Counted from the stretch's first letter, positions 7,930-16,962 are shown. The stretch is 56,084 bases of DNA from Lachnospiraceae bacterium UBA7050 (GCA_002493905.1 DLAJ01000001.1:1-56084); one strand, 5' to 3'. Notes: a model not told the origin generated them from the sequence alone. Numbers and translations are program-made.

Positions 7930-9135
7930 ATGGTAAAAGTGGCGGTACTCGGATACGGGAATATCGGAAGCGGTGTTGTTACGGTCATTCAGGAAAATCA
8001 GAAAATCATTGAGAGGAAGATCGACAATGAGATCGAGGTGAAATATGTGCTGGACCTCCGCGATTTTCCGGGGGACCCAATGGAACATAAGCTGGTTCAT
8101 GATGTGAATATCATTCTGGAGGACCCTGAGGTTCAGATCGTCTGCGAGACGATGGGGGGTGTGGAACCTGCCTATACGTTCAGCAAAAAGGCACTGCTTA
8201 TGGGAAAATCCGTCTGCACTTCTAATAAAGAGCTTGTTGCGGCGCATGGCGCAGAGCTTTTGGAGACTGCCAGACAGCAGAATGTGAATTATATGTTTGA
8301 GGCGAGTGTCGGCGGCGGTATTCCGATCATACGTCCGTTAAACAATTCCCTGACGCCTGAGAAGATTGAGGCTATCACCGGGATCATGAACGGTACGACG
8401 AACTATATGCTTACCAAGATGGCAAAAGAGGGATGCTCCTATGAAGCCGTCTTAAAGGAGGCACAGGAAAAAGGGTACGCAGAGAAGAATCCTGCGGCGG
8501 ATGTAGAGGGATATGATGCGTGCCGCAAGATTGCGATCCTTTCTTCCCTGATGTGCGGAAAGACGGTTGATTATAACGATATTTATACTGAGGGGATCAC
8601 AAAGATCACCGATAAAGATTTTATGTATGCGCGGAGCATGAACATGAGCATCAAGCTGCTCGCAATGAGCAAGGATGTGGACGGTGAGCTGCTTGCGATG
8701 GTCGCACCGTTCATGATCAGCGAGAATCATCCGCTCTATGCGGTAAACGATGTGTTTAACGGCATTCTCGTGCATGGAAATATGTTGGACGATGCCATGT
8801 TTTACGGCAGGGGCGCCGGGAAGCTTCCGACGGCGAGCGCTGTTGTGTCGGATGTGATGGAATGTGCGCGGAATCTGAACCGGAATCTGCGCGTATACTG
8901 GTCTGATGAAAAAATGACGATGAAGCATATTGATGAGACGTCTAAGCGGTTTTTCGTCCGTGCCAAGGCGGATTCCCTTGCAGGCATCCGGCTTGCATTT
9001 GGTATGATTGACAAGATTGAAGTTCCGGAGCTGCCGGAAGAGTTTGGATTCATCACGGATGTGATGACGGAGAAAGAGTACCACCAGCGAGAGCAGAGCG
9101 TGGAGGGTGTTCTCGGCATGATCCGCGTGGAATAA
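7930..9135 (+). CDS. hom: Homoserine dehydrogenase
   Basis: A 401-residue enzyme that reduces aspartate-semialdehyde to homoserine with NAD(P)H. The N-terminal Rossmann motif is VLGYGNIGSG. The catalytic segment contains GGGIPIIRPL and ITGIMNGTTNYML, followed by the family signature AEKNPAADVEGYDACRK. The length and the C-terminal region (EVPELPEEFGFI and onward) fit a protein with a short regulatory extension after the catalytic domain. A GACAGGAGAAACG site precedes the ATG. It lies between the ACT-domain gene and the ApgM-like gene, in a group that ends with aspartokinase. A short hairpin directly follows the stop codon. Confidence 0.95.
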   Translation: MVKVAVLGYGNIGSGVVTVIQENQKIIERKIDNEIEVKYVLDLRDFPGDPMEHKLVHDVNIILEDPEVQIVCETMGGVEPAYTFSKKALLMGKSVCTSNKELVAAHGAELLETARQQNVNYMFEASVGGGIPIIRPLNNSLTPEKIEAITGIMNGTTNYMLTKMAKEGCSYEAVLKEAQEKGYAEKNPAADVEGYDACRKIAILSSLMCGKTVDYNDIYTEGITKITDKDFMYARSMNMSIKLLAMSKDVDGELLAMVAPFMISENHPLYAVNDVFNGILVHGNMLDDAMFYGRGAGKLPTASAVVSDVMECARNLNRNLRVYWSDEKMTMKHIDETSKRFFVRAKADSLAGIRLAFGMIDKIEVPELPEEFGFITDVMTEKEYHQREQSVEGVLGMIRVE

Positions 9136-9137
9136 AA

Positions 9138-9160
9138 AAGAGTTTCTTTCGGAAACTCTT
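9138..9160 (+). terminator. Short hairpin after hom
   Basis: A perfect 9-bp stem AAGAGTTTC/GAAACTCTT with a 5-nt loop begins 2 bases after the hom stop. The following T-run is only two bases, so it is a weak terminator or an mRNA 3'-end stabiliser. Its stem resembles one of the hairpins after ftsL. Confidence 0.55.
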
Positions 9161-9238
9161 CCGGGATGGAAAAGTCTTCCGGAATTGTGAAGGGATTCAT
9201 GCGGGATTAGGGAAGCAGATTTGTAACGGAAAGGCACG

Positions 9239-10456
9239 GTGAAAGACAGAATGAAATATGTGATCGTTCTTGGCGACGGAATGGCGGATGAACCGATTGA
9301 TGAGCTTGGAGGGAAGACGCCGCTTGCCTACGCGGACACACCGACGTTCGACAGGCTGAGTAAATGTTCGGAAATCGGTATCGTGCATACGATACCGGAG
9401 GGAATGAAACCGGGTTCCGACACTGCAAACCTGTCCGTGCTCGGCTATGACCCGAAGCGTTATTATTCAGGCAGGTCTCCGCTTGAAGCACTAAGCATCG
9501 GTGTGCCGATGGAGGAGACGGACATTGCACTGCGCTGCAATATTGTCACGTTGACCGAGGAGAAGGTTCCGTTTGAAGAACAGGTTATTTTAGACCACAG
9601 TTCGGGTGAGATCAGCACCGAAGACTGTGCAGTGCTGCTTGACGCCGTGCGCAGAGAGCTGGAAAACGAGATGTACCGCTTTTATGTCGGAACGAGTTAC
9701 CGGCATTGTATGATCTGGAAAATGGGAAAGGTCATTGATCTGGTACAGCCGCATGACGTACTGACGCAGAAAATCGGACCCAATCTGCCGGGAGACACTG
9801 TGCTTCGCAGGATGATGGAGAGAAGCTACGAGATTCTCACAAAGCATCCGCTCAATATCGAGCGTAAAAAGAAGGGACTGCCGCCGGCAAACTGCTGCTG
9901 GTTCTGGGGAGCGGGCACGCGTCCGAAGCTGTCTTCTTTTTATGAAAAGACAGGAAAGAAAGGCGTTATGATTTCGGCGGTTGATCTTCTAAAGGGAATT
10001 GCGGTCGGCGCGGGCATGGATACGATTGAAGTGGAAGGCGCAAACGGCGGCCTTCATACAAACTGGGAAGGAAAAGCGCGGGCGGCAGTTAAGGCGCTGA
10101 CCGAGGACGGATATGATTTTGCCTATGTGCATCTGGAAGCCCCTGACGAGATGGGACATCAGGGAAGCGTGAAAAAGAAAGTACAGGCAATCGAATACTT
10201 AGACAAGCGTGTAACAGCGCTGATCGCGGAGGGGCTTGACAAGGCGGGGGAGCCATACAGAATGCTGATTCTGCCCGATCATCCGACGCCGATCCGTGTG
10301 CGCACGCATACGGCGGATCCCGTACCGTATCTGCTTTACGACAGTGAACGCATACAGGAGCATACGTGGGATTATAATGAAGAAGAGGGTGCGCGGAGCG
10401 GAAATGTGGTCGCTCACGGCTATGAAATGATCGAAAAGCTGTTTAGGGAGTCATGA
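9239..10456 (+). CDS. ApgM-like phosphoglycerate mutase family protein; candidate homoserine kinase
   Basis: A 405-residue protein of the alkaline-phosphatase superfamily that includes archaeal-type cofactor-independent phosphoglycerate mutase. The metal-binding and nucleophile region is at the N-terminus (VLGDGMADEP, then KPGSDTANLSVLGYDP with the catalytic Ser). Later metal ligands are in HLEAPDEMGHQG and LPDHPTP. This subfamily is repeatedly found among threonine genes and has been catalogued as a proposed homoserine kinase. Its place here between hom and aspartokinase, with no thrB nearby, supports that role. The GTG at 9239 is chosen because GGAAAGG lies about 5 bases upstream; an in-frame ATG at 9251 is the alternative. 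Glycolytic mutase activity remains possible. Confidence 0.8.
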   Translation: MKDRMKYVIVLGDGMADEPIDELGGKTPLAYADTPTFDRLSKCSEIGIVHTIPEGMKPGSDTANLSVLGYDPKRYYSGRSPLEALSIGVPMEETDIALRCNIVTLTEEKVPFEEQVILDHSSGEISTEDCAVLLDAVRRELENEMYRFYVGTSYRHCMIWKMGKVIDLVQPHDVLTQKIGPNLPGDTVLRRMMERSYEILTKHPLNIERKKKGLPPANCCWFWGAGTRPKLSSFYEKTGKKGVMISAVDLLKGIAVGAGMDTIEVEGANGGLHTNWEGKARAAVKALTEDGYDFAYVHLEAPDEMGHQGSVKKKVQAIEYLDKRVTALIAEGLDKAGEPYRMLILPDHPTPIRVRTHTADPVPYLLYDSERIQEHTWDYNEEEGARSGNVVAHGYEMIEKLFRES

Positions 10457-10548
10457 TGAAGCAGGAAGGCATCCCATATGCCGCATGAGCAGTACAAAAA
10501 TTGTTTTAAGATGATGAGAGTCAAAATAAAAGGAAAGGCATGTAATCA

Positions 10549-11868
10549 ATGGTCAAGGTAGCAAAATTTGGCGGAAGCTCGCTTGCGAGCGCCGAGCAGT
10601 TTGAAAAGGCAGGTGCAATCATCCGCGCGGATAAAGACAGGGTGTATGTTGTTCCGTCTGCGCCCGGAAAGCGGAATTCTTCCGATACGAAAGTGACGGA
10701 TATGCTTTATGCCTGTTATGAGACGGCGGAGCGCGGAAAAGATTTTTCTGTCCGGCTTGCGCGTATTGAGGCACGGTATCAGGAGATCATAGACGGTCTT
10801 CACTTGACGCTTTCCCTGCGTGAAGAGTTCGAAAAGATCAAAAAAAATTTTGGCGAAAAAGCGGGTAGCGATTATGCTGCGAGCCGGGGGGAATACTTAA
10901 ACGGAATTATCATGGCGGAATATCTGGGCTATCCGTTTATCGACGCTGCGGAGGTCATTTGCTTTGATAAGAAGGGAAATTTCGATTCGGAAAAGACTGA
11001 CGCCGTTCTTTCTAAACGCCTTCAGAAAGAGGAATGTGCGGTGATACCGGGCTTTTACGGCGCTCTGCCGGATAAGACGATCAAGACGTTTTCCCGCGGA
11101 GGCTCTGACATTACGGGTTCCATTGTTGCAAGGGCTGCGCGGGCGGATGTGTACGAGAACTGGACGGATGTGTCGGGTTTTCTGATCGCAGACCCGCGAA
11201 TCATATCCAATCCGCAGGCAATTGACACCATTACTTACAGAGAACTGCGGGAGCTTTCTTATATGGGAGCCGGCGTGCTGCACGAAGATGCGATCTTCCC
11301 CGTGCGCAGGGCGGGAATTCCGATCAACATCCGCAATACGAACCGGCCGGAAGACCGTGGAACGTGGATCGTGGAAAGCACCTGTCAGAAGCCGGCGTAT
11401 GTCATTACGGGGATTGCGGGCAAGAAGGGTTTCTGCTCGATCAATATTGAAAAAGCCATGATGAACGCGGAAGTCGGATTCGGGCGCAAGGTACTTGAGG
11501 TATTTGAGAAGAACGGCATTTCTTTTGAACATATCCCCTCAGGCATTGACACCATGACGGTGTTTGTCCATCAGTCTGAGTTTGTGGAAAAAGAACAGAA
11601 GGTGCTTGCGGGGATTCATAAGCTCGCACAGCCGGATACGATAGAAATGGAATCTGACTTAGCGCTGATCGCGGTTGTGGGACGCGGCATGAAGGCGACG
11701 AGGGGAACTGCCGGACGTATTTTTTCTGCATTGGCACATGTCAATGTTAACGTAAAAATGATCGATCAGGGCTCGAGCGAATTAAATATTATCATTGGCG
11801 TGAAAAACGAGGATTTTGAAAGCGCGATCAAGGCGATCTACAATATTTTTGTGGAGGCCCAGCTCTAA
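10549..11868 (+). CDS. lysC: Aspartate kinase
   Basis: A 439-residue monofunctional aspartokinase that phosphorylates aspartate at the entry to lysine, threonine and methionine synthesis. The N-terminal kinase signature is KFGGSSLAS. The catalytic region contains FSRGGSDITGS and ENWTDVSGFLIADPRI. The C-terminal third holds tandem ACT domains (ITGIAGKKGFCSINIEKAMM; ALIAVVGRGMKATRG), so feedback control by an end product is expected. GGAAAGG lies 9-15 bases before the ATG. Together with hom and the ApgM-like gene it covers three steps of the homoserine/threonine branch; asd and thrC are not in the window. Confidence 0.95.
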   Translation: MVKVAKFGGSSLASAEQFEKAGAIIRADKDRVYVVPSAPGKRNSSDTKVTDMLYACYETAERGKDFSVRLARIEARYQEIIDGLHLTLSLREEFEKIKKNFGEKAGSDYAASRGEYLNGIIMAEYLGYPFIDAAEVICFDKKGNFDSEKTDAVLSKRLQKEECAVIPGFYGALPDKTIKTFSRGGSDITGSIVARAARADVYENWTDVSGFLIADPRIISNPQAIDTITYRELRELSYMGAGVLHEDAIFPVRRAGIPINIRNTNRPEDRGTWIVESTCQKPAYVITGIAGKKGFCSINIEKAMMNAEVGFGRKVLEVFEKNGISFEHIPSGIDTMTVFVHQSEFVEKEQKVLAGIHKLAQPDTIEMESDLALIAVVGRGMKATRGTAGRIFSALAHVNVNVKMIDQGSSELNIIIGVKNEDFESAIKAIYNIFVEAQL

Positions 11869-11957
11869 AGAAAACAAAGCTGTTCTAAGGCGTCAAAGTA
11901 CGCCGCCTAAGAACCGCTAAGTTGTTTTCTGAAAAACGCCAGGTACAGGCGTTTTTC
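11869..11957 (+). terminator. Two consecutive terminator hairpins after lysC
   Basis: The first is a long imperfect hairpin with outer arms AGAAAACAA (11869-11877) and TTGTTTTCT (11922-11930) and an inner near-match GTTCTAAGGCG/CGCCTAAGAAC. The second follows without a gap: GAAAAACGCC (11931-11940), a 7-nt loop, GGCGTTTTTC (11948-11957). The second has a good T-run and should end lysC transcripts. Confidence 0.75.
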
Positions 11958-12041
11958 ATCAGGACTGTCAGTGTGAGAAGGGTTTTTAATGCACACGCTT
12001 ATGCTGTGAGCTCCGCTGATGATATAGCAGAGAGTGGATAT

Positions 12042-13757
12042 ATGGCAAAAAAGACGGGAAGTATCGTAAAACAGGCAGGGGTTCTTGCGGCAGCAGGAAT
12101 CCTTGTTAAGATTATAGGCGTTCTGTATCGAAGTCCGCTGACCTCGCTGATCGGAGATGAGGGAAACGGCTATTATAGTGTTGCCTATAATATCTACATT
12201 ATCATTCTCATGCTTTCCTCTTATAATATTCCGGCGGCAGTGTCGAAGCTGATCGCGGAGAAGCTTGCGCTCGGACAGTATAAAAATGCGCACAGAGTGT
12301 TTATCTGTGCGCTTTGGTATGTCATGATTCTTGGAGTAGCCGCGGCGTCGGTGCTTTACTTTTTTGCGGATAAGCTTGTTGGGCAGAATGCGGCGTCAGT
12401 GCTTAAAGTGTTTGCGCCGACGATCCTGATCTTTGGACCGCTTGGCGCGCTGCGCGGCTATTTTCAGGCGCATCACACAATGACGCCGACCTCGGTCTCA
12501 CAGATTTTTGAACAGATCCTGAATGCGGGCGTCAGTATTGGCGCTGCTTATTTTTTTACGAGATCAGTGCCGGGCATGACGGAGGCGTCGAGGGAAGCCG
12601 TATATGCGTCTGGAAATGTTCTTAAGACAAGCTCGGCGTATATGCTCGGAGAGTCGGCGGCACGCGGGACGGATACGCAGCGCGCGATTTTGGGAGCAGC
12701 GGGCAGTGCGCTCGGAACAGGCTGCGGCGTTCTGATCGCAATGCTGTTTATGGCGTGGGTCTATGCGCTCAACCGGAAATCCATCCGCCAGAGCATGCGC
12801 CGGGACAGAACGGGGGCGCCCCTTCCGTACGGACAGATTTTTAAGCTGATGCTTTTGATGGTAACGCCGATCTTAGTCAGCAATCTCATCTATAATTTCA
12901 GTACGACGCTGAACCAGTATATTTATTTTGGGGTTCTGCGCGGCATGCAGGGTGTTTCCGAAGCAGAGTCCTCCACGATGTACGGCATTTATTCGGGGAA
13001 GGCAGCAATTATTGTCAATGTGCCGATTGCGATCGCTGCTGCGATGAGCTCCGTCATGATACCGGCAATCTCATCAGAATATGCGAAACGCAATATGAAG
13101 GAAATCCACAGGAAACTTGACCTGTCCATCCGCGTGACAATGATGGTTGCGATTCCGTCCGCAGTCGGGCTGTTCGTGCTTGCCAGACCCGTTACGCAGC
13201 TTTTGTTTCCGCAGAGGGCGTCGCTTACAATGGCGTCGAGCCTGCTTAGGGGACTATCTATAACGGTTGTTCTTTTTAGCATCTCTACGATTACGAACGG
13301 CGTGCTTCAGGGAATCGGTAAGGTTGTAAAGCCGGTCATCCACGCGAGCATCGCGCTTATTGTTCAGGGAATTGTGCTTGCACTTCTGCTGATCGGCACG
13401 GACTTAAACCTCTATGCACTTGTCATTGCGTCGATTCTTTATTCCGGGCTGATTGTGCTCTTAAACGGGAGAAGCCTGAAAAAGCTTTTGCATTACCGCC
13501 AGGAGTTGAAAAATACCTTTGTGATGCCGTCGATTGCGTCGGCGGTTATGGGAGCTGCCGCATGGGGGGTATATCATGGTCTCTGCCAGCTTATAAAAAG
13601 CAATGCGGTCTGTCTGGCAGCCGCGATCTGTATTGCGGTATGCGTCTACTTTATTGTGCTGCTAAGGATCGGCGGCGTCGGTGAGCGCGAGCTGCGTTCA
13701 TTTCCTAAGGGCGCGGCTCTTGTAAAGATCGCCAGAAAAACAAAGCTGTTGTCATGA
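12042..13757 (+). CDS. Polysaccharide/lipid-II flippase-like membrane protein, SpoVB/MurJ (MOP) family
   Basis: A 571-residue polytopic membrane protein with about 14 hydrophobic segments. It begins KQAGVLAAAGILVKIIGVLY, the usual first helix of the SpoVB/YtgP/MurJ-like flippases that move undecaprenyl-linked sugars or lipid II across the membrane. Polar motifs such as SKLIAEKLALG and GPLGALRGYFQAHHTMTPTS fit this family. An open frame reaches 11922 but would overlap the lysC terminator, so the ATG at 12042 (with GAGAGTGG upstream) is chosen. It is transcribed alone between two terminators. The substrate cannot be decided; spore-cortex or general peptidoglycan export are both plausible. Confidence 0.85.
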   Translation: MAKKTGSIVKQAGVLAAAGILVKIIGVLYRSPLTSLIGDEGNGYYSVAYNIYIIILMLSSYNIPAAVSKLIAEKLALGQYKNAHRVFICALWYVMILGVAAASVLYFFADKLVGQNAASVLKVFAPTILIFGPLGALRGYFQAHHTMTPTSVSQIFEQILNAGVSIGAAYFFTRSVPGMTEASREAVYASGNVLKTSSAYMLGESAARGTDTQRAILGAAGSALGTGCGVLIAMLFMAWVYALNRKSIRQSMRRDRTGAPLPYGQIFKLMLLMVTPILVSNLIYNFSTTLNQYIYFGVLRGMQGVSEAESSTMYGIYSGKAAIIVNVPIAIAAAMSSVMIPAISSEYAKRNMKEIHRKLDLSIRVTMMVAIPSAVGLFVLARPVTQLLFPQRASLTMASSLLRGLSITVVLFSISTITNGVLQGIGKVVKPVIHASIALIVQGIVLALLLIGTDLNLYALVIASILYSGLIVLLNGRSLKKLLHYRQELKNTFVMPSIASAVMGAAAWGVYHGLCQLIKSNAVCLAAAICIAVCVYFIVLLRIGGVGERELRSFPKGAALVKIARKTKLLS

Positions 13758-13793
13758 GGGGGACGGCGTAACGAGGAGATCTCTCAATCCCGG

Positions 13794-13823
13794 AAGAGTT
13801 TGCAGAAATGCAGACTCTTTTTT
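13794..13823 (+). terminator. Terminator after the flippase gene
   Basis: Arms AAGAGTTTGCA and TGCAGACTCTT pair with one G-T, around a GAAA loop, and are followed by a T-run. This is a typical intrinsic terminator 37 bp after the stop. Confidence 0.85.
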
Positions 13824-13900
13824 ACAGATCACCTAACAATTCCGGTTTTACACAGACTTATACAGGTGAAAGCATTGATCAATCTTTTCTGTTTAAGCAG

Positions 13901-13923
13901 TATCGCAAGCTTTGCTTGCGATA
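13901..13923 (+). promoter_or_regulatory. Perfect 10-3-10 palindrome in the leader of the extended sigma-factor gene
   Basis: TATCGCAAGC (13901-13910), TTT, GCTTGCGATA (13914-13923) is an exact inverted repeat. It ends about 8 bases before the GGGG ribosome-binding site of the gene starting at 13939. It could be an operator for a dimeric regulator or an RNA hairpin affecting translation. It is not a terminator, because no T-run follows. Confidence 0.6.
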
Positions 13924-13938
13924 TGCATGGGGATTAGT

Positions 13939-15564
13939 ATGAAAAAACAAGAATTGCTGAAATATCTTGACGATGACCTGATGGGCAGACTGTTTGGGTT
14001 TTGTTATGCGCGCACGAATGACAGTTACGAAGCCCAGGAATTGTGTTCCGACATCATTTATGCCCTGGTAAAAGCAGCTCATGTGGACGGGGAAATCACA
14101 AGCCCGTATTCGTTCATCTGGAAGGCTGCCCGGAATGTGTATGCCGATTTTTCAAGCAAAAGAAAAAAATATGCAGAAACCATTTATGATGGAGATGCCG
14201 ACGATGTACTGCAGTTTATCGCGGACAGGGAAGAGGAGGACGACAGCGATGAATTGCTCGGCAGAATCTATCGAAGCATCGCATTTCTCACGAAGGCTTA
14301 CCGCGAAGTCATGATCATGTACTATCTGGACGGCTTATCTACTGCAGAAATAGCAAAGCGGCAGAACACAAGCGAAGGCGCTGTTCGTCAAAGACTCTTT
14401 TCAGCAAGACAGAAAATGAAAAGTGAGGTAAAAGAAATGACGGAAACCTGTAACAGACCTTTGGCTCTTGACAACATCAATTACATTATCTGGGGAAAGG
14501 GCAGTCCCACCTGGGGTGATCCCCGCAGCGTCTGCACCAGAATGTTTTCCAGACATATCGTATGGCTCTGCAGAAAAAAGCCCATGAGCGCATCTGAAAT
14601 TGCAGAAGAACTGAATGTGCCCACGGTCTACGTTGAGGAAGAGCTTGAGATTCTCACAAAAGGAGAAAACGGGAAATACGGTCTTCTCCGCAGAACGGAA
14701 AACGGCAGATATGCCATCAACTTTATCCTTATGGATAAAAATAGCATCGAAAAAGCGCATGCCTTGTACACAGAGCAGCTTCCGAAAATTTGTGATATCA
14801 TTTCGGAGTATATTGAAAAGCATAAAGAAGAGTATCTCTCTTTCCCTTATCTGAATCAGAAAGTGGATTTGAATCTGATTCTCTGGCAGCAGGTGTTCGT
14901 AATGTCTCAGGCGTTTTCCGACAATGTGGAGCGCGTTCTTAAAGAAAGATATTTTTCGCAGTATGAAAAGCAGGATCGTCCTTTCAGTGTGTTTGGATAC
15001 GCTGATTACGGAAAAACCTGCGGCGGCGGCTGGGATGAAGCGGATGCGGCAAACGTATGCGGTTTCTCCAAAATCCATCTGGAAAACATCTATACCACCC
15101 GTATCAAAAAGCATTTTGGCTGCGATCTGAATGTTTCGGGTGATCCGCTGATTCAGATGGCGCTTCTGGCAATTGACGGATTGGACAGGAATACTCTGTC
15201 TGAAAAAGAAAAGGAACACGCGGCAAAGGCTGTCGAGTGCGGTTATCTGTTCCGCGACGGCGATATGCTTTATACGAAAATCCTTGCGTGTTCCATGAAA
15301 GACTATGGCAGACTCTTTGAGATCAGCAATGGTCTTTGTGAGGGGTTCTTTGAGAAAAATGCAGAGATTGCTGCGGAAAAAATGGCAGCCCTGATTAAAA
15401 GATCAGTCCCCGAATATTTGCTTGGAGAATGGAGACTTGCAAACCGCCTTGCAAATATGCCGGTTTTCGACGGGGTCGTTGAGGCTCTGATTGAGAAAGG
15501 AATCCTTACGCCGCCGAAGGATGGTATCGGTGCGGAGGGCTGCTGGATGAGCGTCGCAAAATAA
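13939..15564 (+). CDS. ECF-like RNA polymerase sigma factor with a ~350-residue C-terminal extension
   Basis: A 541-residue protein. Residues about 1-160 form an ECF-type sigma factor: region 2 (MGRLFGFCYARTNDSYEAQEL, SYIFIWKAARN-like helix) and region 4 (MYYLDGLSTAEIAKRQNTSE, then GAVRQRLFSARQKMK). The rest is unusual. A GSPTWGDP segment is followed by a helix-turn-helix (MSASEIAEELNVPTVYVEEE) with a wing-like GLLRRTENGRYAI. About 280 further residues with no recognised enzyme motif follow, including PFSVFGYADYGKTCGGGW. The extension may hold or sense a signal in place of a separate anti-sigma factor; this is inference. The ATG at 13939 follows GGGG. The gene stands alone between a terminator and a convergent gene. 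Confidence 0.8.
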   Translation: MKKQELLKYLDDDLMGRLFGFCYARTNDSYEAQELCSDIIYALVKAAHVDGEITSPYSFIWKAARNVYADFSSKRKKYAETIYDGDADDVLQFIADREEEDDSDELLGRIYRSIAFLTKAYREVMIMYYLDGLSTAEIAKRQNTSEGAVRQRLFSARQKMKSEVKEMTETCNRPLALDNINYIIWGKGSPTWGDPRSVCTRMFSRHIVWLCRKKPMSASEIAEELNVPTVYVEEELEILTKGENGKYGLLRRTENGRYAINFILMDKNSIEKAHALYTEQLPKICDIISEYIEKHKEEYLSFPYLNQKVDLNLILWQQVFVMSQAFSDNVERVLKERYFSQYEKQDRPFSVFGYADYGKTCGGGWDEADAANVCGFSKIHLENIYTTRIKKHFGCDLNVSGDPLIQMALLAIDGLDRNTLSEKEKEHAAKAVECGYLFRDGDMLYTKILACSMKDYGRLFEISNGLCEGFFEKNAEIAAEKMAALIKRSVPEYLLGEWRLANRLANMPVFDGVVEALIEKGILTPPKDGIGAEGCWMSVAK

Positions 15565-15596
15565 GCCTAAAGAAATCAAAACCGGCTTTTTGTTTC

Positions 15597-16910
15597 CTAT
15601 TTTGCACCTTCCGCGGAAGCGGAAGGTGCGTTTTCCATTTTCGGCAGCGTCAGTTTGACCTTCTCGATCCGGTTTCTGCGCACCTGCGTCGCCTCCAGCA
15701 CGGTGCCGTCCTCCAATGTCACGCGGTCCATACGCTTTGGCAGACGTTCGAGTTTGTCGATGATCATACCGCCGATGGAATCGTAATCCTCGCTTTCGAG
15801 GTGGGTGGAGAGGGCGTCGTTGATGTCATCAAGCTTCATGCTTCCCTCGATCAGGTATTCTCCATCGTCCAGTGACTGAATCAATTCTTTTTCATCTTCG
15901 TCATATTCGTCGCGGATCTCGCCGACAATTTCCTCTAACAGGTCTTCGAACGTGATCATGCCGGCCGTTGCGCCGTATTCGTTTTGTACCATAGAAACGG
16001 CGAAGCCCTTTTCACGCATTTCCAGCATCAGATCGGAAGTGTTTTTGAACTCATACGTATAGTGCACGTCGCGCAGGATGTCCTGCACATGAAACGCGCT
16101 CTTGTCTGTTAAAAGGAGAAAGTCTTTGATATTGATAATGCCTATGATGTAGTCGGGATCGTCGTCGTAGACCGGAATGCGGGTATACATGGAATCCTGG
16201 AATACGCGCAGAACGTCGCGGTAGCCGGAGCTTAACGGGATGGTAGTCATATTGATGCGCGGGATCATGATATCCTTGGCGACGGAATCTGAGAAATCAA
16301 ATACATTGTGGATCATGTCCTTTTCTTCACTCTCGATCACACCGTCCTCATGGCTGACGTCGATCAGTGTGTGCAGGTCGCTTTCCGTAAGCGCCGCGAT
16401 CTTTTGATTCGGGTCGATATGGGACAGGCGCAGCAGCGCGTTGGAAAGTTTGTCGATGATATAGATGACCGGTGTGAGGATCCACATCAGCAGGGTGATG
16501 ACCTTGGCGTAGGAAAGAACCATTTTTTCTGCGCGGTTCATCGCCTTTGTTTTCGGGACAATCTCACCGAATAAAAGAACAAGAACAGTCAGGACGCCTG
16601 TGGCGATGCCGACGGCTACGCTGCCGAATAATTCCGTGGCGAGCGTCGTAGTCAGCGAAGAAGCGCTTAAGTTTACGATATTATTGCCGATCAGGATGGC
16701 GCTGAGCATTTTGCTGTAGCGGTCTAAGACGCTTTGCGCAGTGAGTGCGCGTTTATCCCCTTCTTCACATAATGTGCGGATGCGGATGCGGCTCACTGTG
16801 GAAAATGCAGTCTCAGCTGACGAGAAAAACGAAGATAAAAAAAGAAGAATGAACAGTACGAATAGCTTGATGAATGTCGTCGTTGGGTCGATGGATTCGA
16901 GAGGGGGCAT
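15597..16910 (-). CDS. CNNM/HlyC-CorC family membrane protein with CBS pair
   Basis: A 437-residue protein. The N-terminal DUF21/CNNM domain has about four hydrophobic segments (LFVLFILLFLSSFFSSAETA; VLTVLVLLFGEIVPKT; VITLLMWILTPVIYIIDKL). Two CBS domains follow (from DIMIPRINMTTIP to SMVQNEYGATAGMITFEDLLE), then a C-terminal CorC_HlyC domain. Relatives are linked to magnesium or cobalt efflux; the hemolysin name is historical. The frame can start at 16952, but the ATG at 16910 is preceded by AGGAG at good spacing and is preferred. A clear divergent promoter lies upstream. Confidence 0.9.
   Translation of the reverse strand: MPPLESIDPTTTFIKLFVLFILLFLSSFFSSAETAFSTVSRIRIRTLCEEGDKRALTAQSVLDRYSKMLSAILIGNNIVNLSASSLTTTLATELFGSVAVGIATGVLTVLVLLFGEIVPKTKAMNRAEKMVLSYAKVITLLMWILTPVIYIIDKLSNALLRLSHIDPNQKIAALTESDLHTLIDVSHEDGVIESEEKDMIHNVFDFSDSVAKDIMIPRINMTTIPLSSGYRDVLRVFQDSMYTRIPVYDDDPDYIIGIINIKDFLLLTDKSAFHVQDILRDVHYTYEFKNTSDLMLEMREKGFAVSMVQNEYGATAGMITFEDLLEEIVGEIRDEYDEDEKELIQSLDDGEYLIEGSMKLDDINDALSTHLESEDYDSIGGMIIDKLERLPKRMDRVTLEDGTVLEATQVRRNRIEKVKLTLPKMENAPSASAEGAK
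15604..15629 (+). terminator. Hairpin terminating the sigma-factor gene inside the convergent gene's 3' end
   Basis: A perfect 11-bp stem GCACCTTCCGC/GCGGAAGGTGC with a GGAA loop lies about 40 bp after the sigma-factor stop and is followed by GTTTT. On the other strand the same bases encode the last residues of the CNNM-type protein (SASAEGAK). Confidence 0.55.
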
Positions 16911-16962
16911 AATTCTCCTATCTGCACATGATCGTGCGAAAAAATAAATCATTCTTACATAA

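Noticed and set aside
11922..12041. Upstream extension of the flippase gene
   Set aside because: It runs through a strong terminator hairpin; the ATG at 12042 begins at the usual family N-terminus.
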